A DNA stretch of 64,000 nucleotides, taken from the NCBI GenBank assembly GCA_028278135.1, contig JANQEW010000029.1, forward strand, positions 186,001 through 250,000, in the 5' to 3' direction. A model generated the notes under the pieces. That model did no database searches and was not told where the DNA came from. It saw nothing but the letters and a program-made list of their open reading frames with translations. Made by a program: the position numbers and the translations under genes. Position 1 is the first letter of the stretch. Each line of letters starts with the position of its first letter. This DNA comes from Rhodospirillales bacterium (GTDB taxonomy: Bacteria; Pseudomonadota; Alphaproteobacteria; Rhodospirillales; Rhodospirillaceae). Of the stretch, positions 16,985 through 25,638 are shown piece after piece.

Positions 16985-19441
16985 CTAGTATAAGCGGCCT
17001 TTTTCTGGAAGGAATGATGTGTTAGGAGTCAGAGGAATGTCGCCAGAACTGTTGGGGTTTTGTGAAAATTTACCCAGTAGTGGACGGCTGCTGCTGCGGC
17101 TTTCCGGGACAGTCCCAGGCTTGAAGGCTTCCAGGATGACATCGACATTATCTGCTGAGGCCAGCATACCTGTGGCACGGGAGACTCTTACCAGGTGAAT
17201 GCCAGCCGGCATATGGAAATCTGTGACAGGCCTGTCTGCTAAAGCAGCCTGTATGAAGGCGCGGAAAATGGGCGCCGCTACGCTGCTGCCTGTCTCTCTC
17301 AGCCCTAGACTGCGTGGCTCATCAAAGCCGACGAAGACTCCGACCACCAGATCAGGTGAAAAACCGACGAACCAGGCGTCCATGTTATCATTTGATGTCC
17401 CAGTTTTCCCAGCCAGAGGCCTGTCTACCACCGCCACCTTGCGGCCAGTACCATGTTGTACGGCACCTTGCAGCAGCAAGATCATCTGATAAGCACTGAG
17501 TGGATCGGTGACTTGGGTACGAGTGTCAGGCAGCATTGGTCGAGGTTGTTTGAGCCAACGACATGGACGACAATTTGTACAGATACGATTTTCGTGACTA
17601 TAAACAGTACGACCACTGCGGTTTTGAATACGATCTATAAAGGTTGGCTGAATTTGCTTACCTCCGTTTGCAAGCATTGCGTAAGCTCCTGTCAACCGGA
17701 GCGCTGTTGTCTCAGTCGCACCAAGTGACATTGCCAGTCCCAGCTGCTGGTGTTCGGCAATACCGAAGCGCCGAGCATAGTCGGCAACGGTTGGCATACC
17801 GACTGCCTGTGCTAGACGCACTGTTACTAGATTGCGAGATTTCTCAAGACCTAAGCGTAGTGTCATCAATCCTAGATAGCCACCATCGTGATTCTGTGGT
17901 TTCCATTTTGGTAGCGCCGCTCCTTGGTCAACGACAAACGGCGCATCCCAGATAGTTTTCGAGGGCGTATAGCCATTGTCAAGCGCAGCAATATATACGA
18001 AAGGTTTAAACGCTGATCCAGGTTGACGAAAAGCTCTGGTAGCTCTATTGAAGGAGCTTTTTTTGTATGCAAAACCTCCAACCATAGAAAGAACTCTTCC
18101 AGTATGCGGATCAAGCGCAACTAGAGCACCCTCTACCTCTGGCGCTTGGCGCAGACCATAAGTGGGGATAAGCTGACCGTCTCCTATCTCTGGGCAGAGC
18201 TGTTCAACAGCCACGACATCTCCGATTCCCAAAACGTCGCTGACCGTTCTCACGGGTGGTCCAAGGGTTTGCTCTGGTTTCCAAGAACGTGCCCATGCGA
18301 GCTCAGACAGAGGCAACACCCCGGTACGACCATCGACCAGGCCAATGACGGCCCTGCTAGAGTCCAAGGCTAGCACGACGGCAAGAGTCCACTCAGTGGG
18401 TAAACCGACGGGCCGAGGAATCCCGCACAATCCCCGTATCCACCCTGTTTTCACAGGGATATGGCTTATACCACCCCGCCAGCCATGGCGACGGTCGTAT
18501 GTGATCAAGCCATGACGCAAGGTTTGCTCGGCAAGAGATTGCAACTTCAAGTCTATTGTTGTTCTAACATGTAATCCGCTTTTGTATAATGAGTGCTCTC
18601 CATAACGTTCTATAAGTAATCTACGGACATCCTCAACTAAATGACCACTACTGCCGATTCCTTCCGTAGCAGTGCGGTCGCGCACAAGAATCGGTTCACT
18701 TTGAGCGAGCATAGCTTCTTCTGCAGTGATATGCCCGTCCTCAGCCATGCGTTCCAGAACCCAGTCACGGCGTTCTCGGGCTGCGATGGGATGCCGTAAC
18801 GGGTGATAGTTGTTTGGCGCCTTGGGCAAGGCTGCTAAGAAAGCAGTTTCCGCTACTGTCAATTCATCGAGCGACTTATGAAAATAGTTCATAGCGGCGG
18901 CTGTAACACCATAAGAACTAAAACCGAGATAAATCTCGTTGAGATAAAGCTCCAAAATGTGTTCCTTTAAGAACATCTTCTCAATACGGAAAGCTAAGAG
19001 AGCTTCCTTAAGCTTACGTTCTAGGGAAACCTCACTGGTCAGAAGAAAATTCTTGGCCACCTGCTGCGTGATTGTGGATGCCCCCATGGGCTTGTGCTTT
19101 GTACCGTAATGTTGAATGTTGATTGTAATCGCCCGAATGATTCCCATGAAGTCGAGACCGCTGTGCTGATAGAATGCTTTATCTTCTGCTGATAGGAACG
19201 CCTTGGGAATATGCAGTGGTAGGATTGCTAAGGGGGTAAAAAAGCGTTTTTCTATCGCATATTCTGATAGCAGGCTGCCGTCACCTGCGTAAACACGAGT
19301 AGTGACGGAAGGTTCGTAGTTCGCAAGCTGGCGAGAGTCGGGTAGATCTTTGCTGTATTCACGGAGTATATATGAAAGACCTGTTAAAATAGATATCGCT
19401 CCGAGCAGCAGACTTAACAGGATGCGCAGGAACTGAGCCAT
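16985..19441 (-). CDS. mrcA: Penicillin-binding protein 1A (bifunctional transglycosylase/transpeptidase)
   Basis: Class A PBP of about 818 residues that polymerises and cross-links peptidoglycan. A membrane anchor (about 5-27) is followed by a GT51 domain with catalytic Glu in AEDKAFYQHSG (about 86) and GASTITQQVAKN. The transpeptidase domain has the SxxK motif in GSAFKPF (near 475), the SRN motif in KSRNLVT and KTGTSND (near 679). I chose the ATG at 19441, giving MAQFLRILLSLL; a TTG at 19483 would add residues translated from a 14-bp tandem duplication. It follows the N-acetylmuramoyl-alanine amidase gene, a conserved alphaproteobacterial pairing of wall synthesis and hydrolysis. Confidence 0.95.
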   Translation of the reverse strand: MAQFLRILLSLLLGAISILTGLSYILREYSKDLPDSRQLANYEPSVTTRVYAGDGSLLSEYAIEKRFFTPLAILPLHIPKAFLSAEDKAFYQHSGLDFMGIIRAITINIQHYGTKHKPMGASTITQQVAKNFLLTSEVSLERKLKEALLAFRIEKMFLKEHILELYLNEIYLGFSSYGVTAAAMNYFHKSLDELTVAETAFLAALPKAPNNYHPLRHPIAARERRDWVLERMAEDGHITAEEAMLAQSEPILVRDRTATEGIGSSGHLVEDVRRLLIERYGEHSLYKSGLHVRTTIDLKLQSLAEQTLRHGLITYDRRHGWRGGISHIPVKTGWIRGLCGIPRPVGLPTEWTLAVVLALDSSRAVIGLVDGRTGVLPLSELAWARSWKPEQTLGPPVRTVSDVLGIGDVVAVEQLCPEIGDGQLIPTYGLRQAPEVEGALVALDPHTGRVLSMVGGFAYKKSSFNRATRAFRQPGSAFKPFVYIAALDNGYTPSKTIWDAPFVVDQGAALPKWKPQNHDGGYLGLMTLRLGLEKSRNLVTVRLAQAVGMPTVADYARRFGIAEHQQLGLAMSLGATETTALRLTGAYAMLANGGKQIQPTFIDRIQNRSGRTVYSHENRICTNCRPCRWLKQPRPMLPDTRTQVTDPLSAYQMILLLQGAVQHGTGRKVAVVDRPLAGKTGTSNDNMDAWFVGFSPDLVVGVFVGFDEPRSLGLRETGSSVAAPIFRAFIQAALADRPVTDFHMPAGIHLVRVSRATGMLASADNVDVILEAFKPGTVPESRSSSRPLLGKFSQNPNSSGDIPLTPNTSFLPEKGRLY

Positions 19442-19469
19442 GTCTCTGTCGTCCGGTCTCTGTCGTCCG
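19442..19469. repeat. 14-bp tandem duplication abutting the PBP1A start
   Basis: GTCTCTGTCGTCCG at 19442-19455 is repeated exactly at 19456-19469. It ends one base before the ATG of the PBP1A gene on the minus strand and so occupies the ribosome-binding region. Confidence 0.95.
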
Positions 19470-19622
19470 TCGGAAAATCTCAATGCATCGGTTCATCACA
19501 GAAAACGGGAAGAGACGCACGCCAGGCAGGCGTGCCGCTTCATCACGGCTAAGGGCCTCATGCCGGCCCTTAATCCCTTAATACCAGGACTAGGATGGGC
19601 ATGGCGTCCCTACCGCCCCTAC

Positions 19623-20846
19623 TTAGAGCGGACTCATATGACGCCTGTGAAAATAGTCATCTATTGCTCTTACCATAGCGGCGATGAGTCGAGCACGATA
19701 TGCTGGTTGGTGAAGGAGTTGTTCTTCCTGCGGATTAGAGAGATACCCCATCTCCAGTAGAATTGCGGGGACATCCGGAGCCTTCAATACGGCAAATCCG
19801 GCAAAGCGATGAGTTTTTGGTAAAAGCCTAATCTCTCGCCTAAGCTCACGTGTAAAAGCACTTGCTAACTGCGCTGAATGGTTCATTGTCTCTCGCTGTA
19901 CGAGATCGATCAGGATATTCGCGACATCACGGGGCTCGCGCGACACATCAACACCACCAATAAGATCTGCTCTGTTTTCACGCTCTGCCAAGGCAGCGGC
20001 CTCCTGGTCAGAAGATTCTTCAGATAAGGTGTAGACAGAGAGACCAGAAATCTCAGGAATTGCAATAGCATCGGCATGAATAGAAATGAACAAATCGGCA
20101 TTGTGAGCGCGGGCACTGGCCACACGCTCACGCAAAGCGACAAAAGTGTCGTCCTCACGTGTGAGCAGCACACTATAGCGGTTTGTGCTCAATAGTTTCT
20201 CACGTAGTTCAAGAGCCATGGCCAAGGTGATGTGTTTTTCAAAAATACCACTCACTCCAGTCGCACCTGGATCAGCCCCACCATGTCCAGGATCTAATAC
20301 AATGATTAATTGGTGTTCTTTTTTTAAAAAAGAAGGTGGTTGTGGTGGTAATGGGAAGGCTGTGTTTCCAGAATGGACACGCGGTTGCAAGGAAGACAAA
20401 CTGAGGAACTGAGCACCACTCATGCTACCGCCTACTGGCACGCGCTGGTCGTTTTCTGCCAGATCAACCACTAGCCGCCAGCTATGTTGCTGGTTTGGAG
20501 AGAACCTAAAAGTCTTGGTGACAACAGCCGGCCTCGTCATCTCCAGCACAATCCGGGCTGGACCAGCGTCATTATAGCGATACCTGCGAATTACACCAGC
20601 ACCTGTCCCGGAAATATGAGGAAGACTCCATGTAACAGTTCCTATATTAACCACTATATTCTTAGATGGTCTGTCTGTGGGCTTAGCAAATGATACCTTT
20701 TCAGAAAGTTCTTCCGAAAGATCGACAACAAAACGAGTATGACCGCCATGATGAGCTATACGTATAGCCCTGGCCTCTGCAGCAGGGACGGCGTGCTCTT
20801 CAGAGGCCCAGGCTAGAAAAAAAAACAGGACAGCTGCTACGAACAT
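19623..20846 (-). CDS. amiC: N-acetylmuramoyl-L-alanine amidase with AMIN domain
   Basis: Secreted zinc amidase of 407 residues that cleaves peptide side chains from peptidoglycan. An N-terminal signal sequence (about 1-22) precedes an AMIN localisation domain (about 25-130), a linker with a proline-rich stretch, then an Amidase_3 domain. Zinc ligands are expected in DPGHGGADPGATG (His, about 186), the Glu in GIFEKHITLAM, and the His in LFISIHADAI; the catalytic Glu is in VPAILLEMGYLSN. It is upstream of and co-directional with the PBP1A gene, with a tandem CCCTTAAT duplication (19567-19582) in between. Confidence 0.93.
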   Translation of the reverse strand: MFVAAVLFFFLAWASEEHAVPAAEARAIRIAHHGGHTRFVVDLSEELSEKVSFAKPTDRPSKNIVVNIGTVTWSLPHISGTGAGVIRRYRYNDAGPARIVLEMTRPAVVTKTFRFSPNQQHSWRLVVDLAENDQRVPVGGSMSGAQFLSLSSLQPRVHSGNTAFPLPPQPPSFLKKEHQLIIVLDPGHGGADPGATGVSGIFEKHITLAMALELREKLLSTNRYSVLLTREDDTFVALRERVASARAHNADLFISIHADAIAIPEISGLSVYTLSEESSDQEAAALAERENRADLIGGVDVSREPRDVANILIDLVQRETMNHSAQLASAFTRELRREIRLLPKTHRFAGFAVLKAPDVPAILLEMGYLSNPQEEQLLHQPAYRARLIAAMVRAIDDYFHRRHMSPL

Positions 20847-20963
20847 TGATTCCTCAGCGTATATTTACTAATAAGTAATGAAATATATATCATTCAATAT
20901 AAAGTTGATTATTTTCTCCTGTTCTGTAGGGTGTCTCTCTTGCAGGAGAGAACGTTTTTTTCA

Positions 20964-21007
20964 ATATTTCGAATTTTATCTCTCTATATTTCGAATTTTA
21001 TCTCTCT
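20964..21007. repeat. 22-bp perfect tandem duplication across a stop codon
   Basis: The 22-base unit starting ATATTTCGAATTTTATC at 20964-20985 is repeated exactly at 20986-21007. The second copy contains the stop codon (20998-21000) and the last two codons plus one base of the alpha/beta hydrolase gene that ends here, so the gene's 3' end is duplicated downstream. Confidence 0.97.
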
Positions 21008-21789
21008 ATCGTGTCTATTAAATCTGCGGCGATTGTGATGATCTGCTCCAGATCCTGTGGCCTCGAGAGGCGATGGTTGCCGTCTTTGATGATGGTGGTG
21101 ATGATATTGCGACTTACGATTTTTGATTGAAGTCGCAGTGCAGTTTGCCAGGGAACCTCACTGTCCTCCAGACCATGGAGGAGACGAATCGGACAGGTCA
21201 CCGCAATGCGGTCATTAAGCAACAGATGTCTGCGGCCATCCTCAATGAGTGCCTGACTGATGTAATATGAATCCCCATGGTTTGGGTTAGGCAGCCCGAG
21301 GATGTGACAATTCCTGAGCTCTTCCCGCTGCGCATGGGAGAGTCTGCGCCAAATGACCTCTTCTGTGAAGTCAACGGCAACGGCGATTCCGAGCAAGCCA
21401 GCAACACGTCCCGGCCACTTTAGAGCCGCTAACAGTGCCACCCAGCCGCCTATACTAGAACCAACAAGCACTTGGGGACCTTTTGTCAGATTTTCAATGA
21501 CCGCCCCTGTATCCCCGACCCATCTCCCTACGGTCCCATCGTACAAATCTCCAGATGATTGGCCGTGACCAAAGCAGTCAAAGCGCACAAACGCTCTTTT
21601 TTGCGCCTGGCACCAACGCTCCAGGCAAACTGCTTTTTCGCCTGTCATGTTTGACATCAAGCCGTGAATAAAGACAATTCCTGGGGAACGCCCTGCACTT
21701 TTATAGTAAGCAATTGTGGCACCGTCATGGCGGTGTAAGATTTTTGGTGATAGCAATGGTGATCCTTCAGTACTCATATCAGTACTCAT
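20998..21789 (-). CDS. Alpha/beta hydrolase, ABHD10-like
   Basis: Alpha/beta hydrolase of 263 residues resembling the mitochondrial/alphaproteobacterial ABHD10 (acyl-protein thioesterase-like) group. Visible are the oxyanion turn IVFIHGLMSNMTGEK, RFDCFGHGQSSG, the nucleophile elbow GSSIGGW, the acid in HGLEDSEVPW and the histidine in KDGNHRLSRP. The natural substrate is unknown. Both gene ends carry tandem duplications: a 12-bp unit at the start, encoding MSTD then MSTE and so offering two in-frame ATGs (21789 and 21777), and a 22-bp unit across the stop. The start codons of this gene and the divergent glycosyltransferase are 31 bases apart. Confidence 0.87.
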   Translation of the reverse strand: MSTDMSTEGSPLLSPKILHRHDGATIAYYKSAGRSPGIVFIHGLMSNMTGEKAVCLERWCQAQKRAFVRFDCFGHGQSSGDLYDGTVGRWVGDTGAVIENLTKGPQVLVGSSIGGWVALLAALKWPGRVAGLLGIAVAVDFTEEVIWRRLSHAQREELRNCHILGLPNPNHGDSYYISQALIEDGRRHLLLNDRIAVTCPIRLLHGLEDSEVPWQTALRLQSKIVSRNIITTIIKDGNHRLSRPQDLEQIITIAADLIDTIER

Positions 21790-21792
21790 AAG
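21769..21792. repeat. 12-bp tandem duplication over a start codon
   Basis: AGTACTCATATC at 21769-21780 is followed by AGTACTCATAAG at 21781-21792 (10 of 12 identical). Each copy carries an in-frame ATG on the minus strand, so the alpha/beta hydrolase begins with a duplicated tetrapeptide coding unit. Confidence 0.9.
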
Positions 21793-21820
21793 TGCGAAGA
21801 GATCGTCAGGATAGCACTTT

Positions 21821-22972
21821 ATGCCTTGTCAAACACGACTGATCGTACTGCAGATACTACCACGTCTGGTGACGGGTGGAGTGGAGCGTGGAACGATCGA
21901 TATAGCGCTAGCTTTGCAAGCTGCAGACTGTATCCCGTTAGTCGTTTCGCACGGGGGTCCTATGGTCTCTGAGTTGGAGCAGGCTGGGATAGAACACATT
22001 ACGATGCCTGTTCACTCGAAAAACCCCTTTCTCATGCAGCTCAATACTGAGCGTCTTGTGCACCTTATTAAAGAAAGAAAAATAAACATCGTACACGCCC
22101 GCAGCCGCGCACCAGCTTGGAGTGCGGCAAGGGCGGCCAGTCGTACAGGTGTTGCCTTTCTGACTACCTTTCACGGGAGATACAATCTTGGACCTTTTAC
22201 GATTAAAAAACCATATAATGCTATTATGACAAGTGGAAAGAGAGTCATCGCCATTTCACACTTTATTGCCACGCATGTTCAGACAGTCTACGGTATCGCC
22301 CCCGAGCGGATAAGGGTCATTCCACGTGGGATAGACTTTTACAAATTCGACTCCACATTAGTCCATCCTCACAGGCTGACAGCCTTGGCTAGAGCATGGC
22401 GTTTACCCGAAGATCAGCCTCTTGTCATGCTGCCTGGTCGGCTCGTGCGGTGGAAAGGACATGAGGTTCTCATAGAGGCTCTTGCCAAATTATGTCGTCG
22501 CGACTTCTGCTGCTTGTTAGTCGGATTTGATCAGGCGCACGTTCATTATCGAGCAGAGTTGGAAACATTGATTCGTCACAAGGGACTTGACAGTACGATT
22601 CATTTTGTGGGTTTCTGTGCGGACATGCCAGCGGCCTATATGTTAGCCGATGTTGTTGTTTCAGCATCTACAGAGCCGGAGGCATTTGGTCGGGTGGTCG
22701 TGGAGGCCCAGGCCATGGGAAGACCTGTTGTCGCGACGGACCATGGTGGTTCCAGCGAGACCATAGTGCACGGCAGGACAGGTTGGCTTGTACCACCTAG
22801 CGATCCTGACGCTTTGGCCCAGACTCTCCTGGAAATGCTTACGTTAGCGGCTGCAGAGCGACACACAATGGCGGCTCGCCAAGTGGCCCATGCGCACGCT
22901 CATTTCAGCAGGGAGATTATGTGCGCTCGCACTTTGTCCGTTTACCATGAGCTTTTTACAAGCATGGCGTGA
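21821..22972 (+). CDS. Glycosyltransferase, GT4 family
   Basis: GT-B-fold retaining glycosyltransferase of 383 residues. The N-terminal domain has the acceptor-side LPRLVTGGVERGTIDIA, and the nucleotide-sugar domain contains RLVRWKGHEVLIEAL, HFVGFCADMPAAYMLADVVVSAS and the E-x7-E motif EPEAFGRVVVEAQAMGRPVV followed by GGSSETIVHGRTGWLV. Members build lipopolysaccharide cores, capsule or glycolipids; the sugar cannot be told from the sequence. It stands alone between a divergent hydrolase and gcrA. Confidence 0.9.
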   Translation: MPCQTRLIVLQILPRLVTGGVERGTIDIALALQAADCIPLVVSHGGPMVSELEQAGIEHITMPVHSKNPFLMQLNTERLVHLIKERKINIVHARSRAPAWSAARAASRTGVAFLTTFHGRYNLGPFTIKKPYNAIMTSGKRVIAISHFIATHVQTVYGIAPERIRVIPRGIDFYKFDSTLVHPHRLTALARAWRLPEDQPLVMLPGRLVRWKGHEVLIEALAKLCRRDFCCLLVGFDQAHVHYRAELETLIRHKGLDSTIHFVGFCADMPAAYMLADVVVSASTEPEAFGRVVVEAQAMGRPVVATDHGGSSETIVHGRTGWLVPPSDPDALAQTLLEMLTLAAAERHTMAARQVAHAHAHFSREIMCARTLSVYHELFTSMA

Positions 22973-23257
22973 CACGCTAGTGATAGAATGCCAATGCTTG
23001 AAAACAATTTGTGAGGTTTGTCTTTGGGGGGGGTGCACATGGCTAATATAGATAAGCTAATATATGGAAGCGGCAGCAGGAGGATGTTTCTCGTTTGCAT
23101 GAGGGTCAACGCCTATAGATTTGTGCGAATGGAGATCCCCCCCCTAACACTCGTGTCGTGTTGAACTCTTTGCATGCAATGCACCCCTTTAAAGAAAGGG
23201 GCGGGAATCCTGGTACTCGCAATTGGATTATAGGCCATGAGGTGACGTGAGACATAT

Positions 23258-23635
23258 ATGGAAAAAAAGATCGTTTGGACCAAAGAGCGCATTGCCGAGT
23301 TGCAGTGCTTGTGGAGTGAAGGGCTGACCACCGGGGAGATTGGGAAGAGGCTTTTGGTCTCCAAAAATGCAGTAGTTGGTAAAGCTCATCGGCTTGGCTT
23401 AACCAGTAGGCCGTCACCGATCAAAAGAAGGAAAGCAGAAAAAAAGGAAGAGACTCGAATTCGGTCAGTGATAGAGTTGTCAGCGTTAACCTGTCGCTGG
23501 CCCATTGGGGATCCGCGTGATGTAGGCTTCCATTTCTGTGGTAAGCGTGTGTTAACTGGTAAGCCTTACTGTGCCGAACATGTCGCAATTGCTTACGTTA
23601 ACGCTAGTAAAAGTCGCAAAGACGATGCCGCCTAA
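23258..23635 (+). CDS. gcrA: Cell cycle regulator GcrA
   Basis: GcrA-family protein of 125 residues, an alphaproteobacterial transcription factor that works with sigma70 at promoters carrying the GANTC site methylated by CcrM. The N-terminal DNA-binding helix-turn-helix reads WTKERIAELQCLWSEG, then IGKRLLVSKNAVVGKAHRLGL, a near-diagnostic pattern. A basic linker (SRPSPIKRRKAEKK) leads to a C-terminal sigma-binding domain with TCRWPIGDP and the paired cysteines FHFCGKRVLTGKPYCAEH. At 125 residues it is shorter than the roughly 170 of Caulobacter GcrA because the linker is compressed. Presence of GcrA suggests CcrM elsewhere in the genome. Confidence 0.95.
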   Translation: MEKKIVWTKERIAELQCLWSEGLTTGEIGKRLLVSKNAVVGKAHRLGLTSRPSPIKRRKAEKKEETRIRSVIELSALTCRWPIGDPRDVGFHFCGKRVLTGKPYCAEHVAIAYVNASKSRKDDAA

Positions 23636-23716
23636 CTAAGTAAACAAGTGAGCGGGAACCGTCTGTTTTGCTGTCGTGTGACACGACCAGGAAGGGCGGC
23701 GCGGAGTCGCCCATTT

Positions 23717-24523
23717 TTAAGAGCTGCTTCTCTTCTCAGAAAACTGAAGAATGTTTGTTTCAACCCACGCCACTGCCGCCATCACACTAGACACCGTTGT
23801 ATCATTCTCTGTGGACGGCGGACGGCGCACCATCAAGACCGGTAAAGTAAGCGCCCGTGCTGCCGCAATTTTGCCAGCCGTTGCCGCACCACCACTTGCC
23901 TTCGTCACAAGAACGTCGATGGCATGAATCCGCATCAGGAGCAAATCATTCCCATCTTGTCCTCTCCCGAGGACAAGGCGATGGGGTGGGACATGGTCAG
24001 AAAAAGGCAGAGGAATCGCTCGCGGAAGACGTATCAAGAACCACATATTACTAAGGGATAAAAAAATAGGAAGAGCTCTTATACCGATTGTCAGAAAGGC
24101 ACGCTTCCCTATGCTCGGGAGCTTGCGTGCGGCCTCTACCATATCATGGACCTCCACCCAACGGTCCTCCTTAGTGCACACCCATGGCGGTCGTACTATT
24201 TTTAAATGAGAAATATTACATTCTTTACAAGCTATAGAAGTATAGTGTGTTATGGTTGCTGAGAATGGGTGTGTGGCAGACAGGACGGCAGCTATGCGCT
24301 CATCTCGCAAATAAGCGATCAAGTGTTCCACACCACAGAACGGCCCAGCACGCCAAGCGCCATAGGTTGCTTCGGGAAGTGCTGTTCTTTTCTCTGCTAG
24401 AGAGGTAATGACTCGTAACTGATTGCCGAATTTTGCCAATAGATTCTTGACCAGGACATGCCCTTCCCCAGTGCCCCCAAGCACGAGAACTGTTGGGACG
24501 TTCTCCGCATGGAGTACCATCAT
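23717..24523 (-). CDS. cobK: Precorrin-6A reductase
   Basis: CobK/CbiJ reductase of about 268 residues in corrin-ring synthesis, reducing (cobalt-)precorrin-6A with NADPH. Seen are VLVLGGTGEGHVL at the N-terminus, AVLSATHPFSATIT, KIVRPPWV, and LVTKASGGAATAGKIAAA near the C-terminus, all typical. I chose the ATG at 24523, which overlaps the xthA stop in an ATGA arrangement and implies translational coupling. It lies about 6 kb from the cobL-cobH-cbiX cluster. Confidence 0.93.
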   Translation of the reverse strand: MMVLHAENVPTVLVLGGTGEGHVLVKNLLAKFGNQLRVITSLAEKRTALPEATYGAWRAGPFCGVEHLIAYLRDERIAAVLSATHPFSATITHYTSIACKECNISHLKIVRPPWVCTKEDRWVEVHDMVEAARKLPSIGKRAFLTIGIRALPIFLSLSNMWFLIRLPRAIPLPFSDHVPPHRLVLGRGQDGNDLLLMRIHAIDVLVTKASGGAATAGKIAAARALTLPVLMVRRPPSTENDTTVSSVMAAVAWVETNILQFSEKRSSS

Positions 24524-25299
24524 AAGATCTCTCGCAGACGACACCAGACAGGAGCATGATCAGACGCCCGAGCACGACCGCGTGGCCGCTTGTCGATTCC
24601 ACTGTCTTCCAGACGTTCAGCGGCCTTCGGGGATAGCAACAGATGATCGATCCGCAGACCCATATTGTGCGACCATGCGCCACCCTGATAGCTCCAAAAA
24701 GTATATTCTCCAGGGGTCCGATGGAAAACGCGGAAGGCATCACAATAGCCGAGCAAAAGGATGTCCTGGAAGGCTTTACGCGCTTCAAACCGACAGAGGG
24801 CGTTATCTGCCCACTGCTCAGGGGCATAAACATCATCGTCTGTGGGACAGACGTTGTAATCTCCTCCTAGGATGACTGCATGGCCAGTTTGTAAAAGAGC
24901 CCGAGCGTGCTCATATAAGCGAGTCATCCAATTAATTTTGTAGGCAAATTTCTCACTCCCACTAGGATTCCCATTAGGGAGATAGAGTGATGCTATACGT
25001 ACATTACCATCAAGAAGCACTTCTAGGTAGCGTGCCTGTTTATCATCTTCTGCACCTGGTAAATAAAGTTCTGTGACCTCCATTGGGAGACGAGAAAGTA
25101 TTGCAACACCATTATACGATTTTTCTCCATGGCTGAGACTTTGATAGCCCATGTTTTGCAACTCACGTTGTGGGAAGAACTCATCCGGAGTCCTTGTTTC
25201 CTGAAGTAATAGGGCGTCAGGAACCATTTCTCGCAACCAATCTAAAACACGTGGAAGACGCACTCTAATGGAATTCACATTCCATGTTGCGATGAGCAT
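24520..25299 (-). CDS. xthA: Exodeoxyribonuclease III
   Basis: AP endonuclease/3'-exonuclease of 259 residues for base-excision repair. Family motifs: TWNVNSIRVRL, the metal-binding Glu in LLLQETRTP, GVAILSR, LYLPNG, the Asp/Asn pair in GGDYNVCPTDDDVY, FWSYQGGAW, LRIDHLLLSP and the catalytic SDHAPVW. The frame stays open well upstream, but the conserved N-terminus MLIATWNVNS fixes the start at 25299, with an upstream GGAAGAGAG. cobK follows with a 4-base overlap. Confidence 0.95.
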   Translation of the reverse strand: MLIATWNVNSIRVRLPRVLDWLREMVPDALLLQETRTPDEFFPQRELQNMGYQSLSHGEKSYNGVAILSRLPMEVTELYLPGAEDDKQARYLEVLLDGNVRIASLYLPNGNPSGSEKFAYKINWMTRLYEHARALLQTGHAVILGGDYNVCPTDDDVYAPEQWADNALCRFEARKAFQDILLLGYCDAFRVFHRTPGEYTFWSYQGGAWSHNMGLRIDHLLLSPKAAERLEDSGIDKRPRGRARASDHAPVWCRLREIL

Positions 25300-25638
25300 C
25301 ACTCTCTTCCTCCGCAGCCCATTTCCATGGATTATATAGGTGATCTTGCTAAAGCGTAAGATTCTGTCAGATGATTCTGAATGATCCCGACTGATTCTGA
25401 ATGATCCCGACACATCCAGACCCCAGAGTCCCAGACAGTAGACGTCAGAGACAGCGACGGAAGGATCCCTGTGCATTTGCAAGGGGCTAGGCTGCCTTTC
25501 TAGCAGGGAATCAGGGAGTCTATCCTTTCCTTCCGCTTCCAGGTTTCTGTTAGAAAGCGTATAAGTCCTAGGCTGGCCTAGGCGGACACCCCCTTGGTAG
25601 GGGGAGCAGAAGGTGGCTAATGAATGGAGAGAGAGCTG
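25300..25638. other. Spacer between divergent xthA and phosphonopyruvate decarboxylase genes
   Basis: About 340 bases without a supportable gene. It contains a perfect 20-bp tandem duplication (25372-25411) and, closer to the phosphonate operon, a possible hairpin of five C and five G around TTGGTA (about 25588-25603). Promoters for both directions are expected here; none is convincing by eye. Confidence 0.4.
25372..25411. repeat. 20-bp perfect tandem duplication upstream of xthA
   Basis: TGATTCTGAATGATCCCGAC at 25372-25391 is repeated exactly at 25392-25411, about 70 bases upstream of the xthA start. Confidence 0.97.

Noticed and set aside
20964..21007. Target-site duplications or remnants of insertion sequences
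   Set aside because: The copies are directly adjacent with nothing between them, unit lengths vary from 8 to 22 bp, and no terminal inverted repeats or transposase genes occur in the window.
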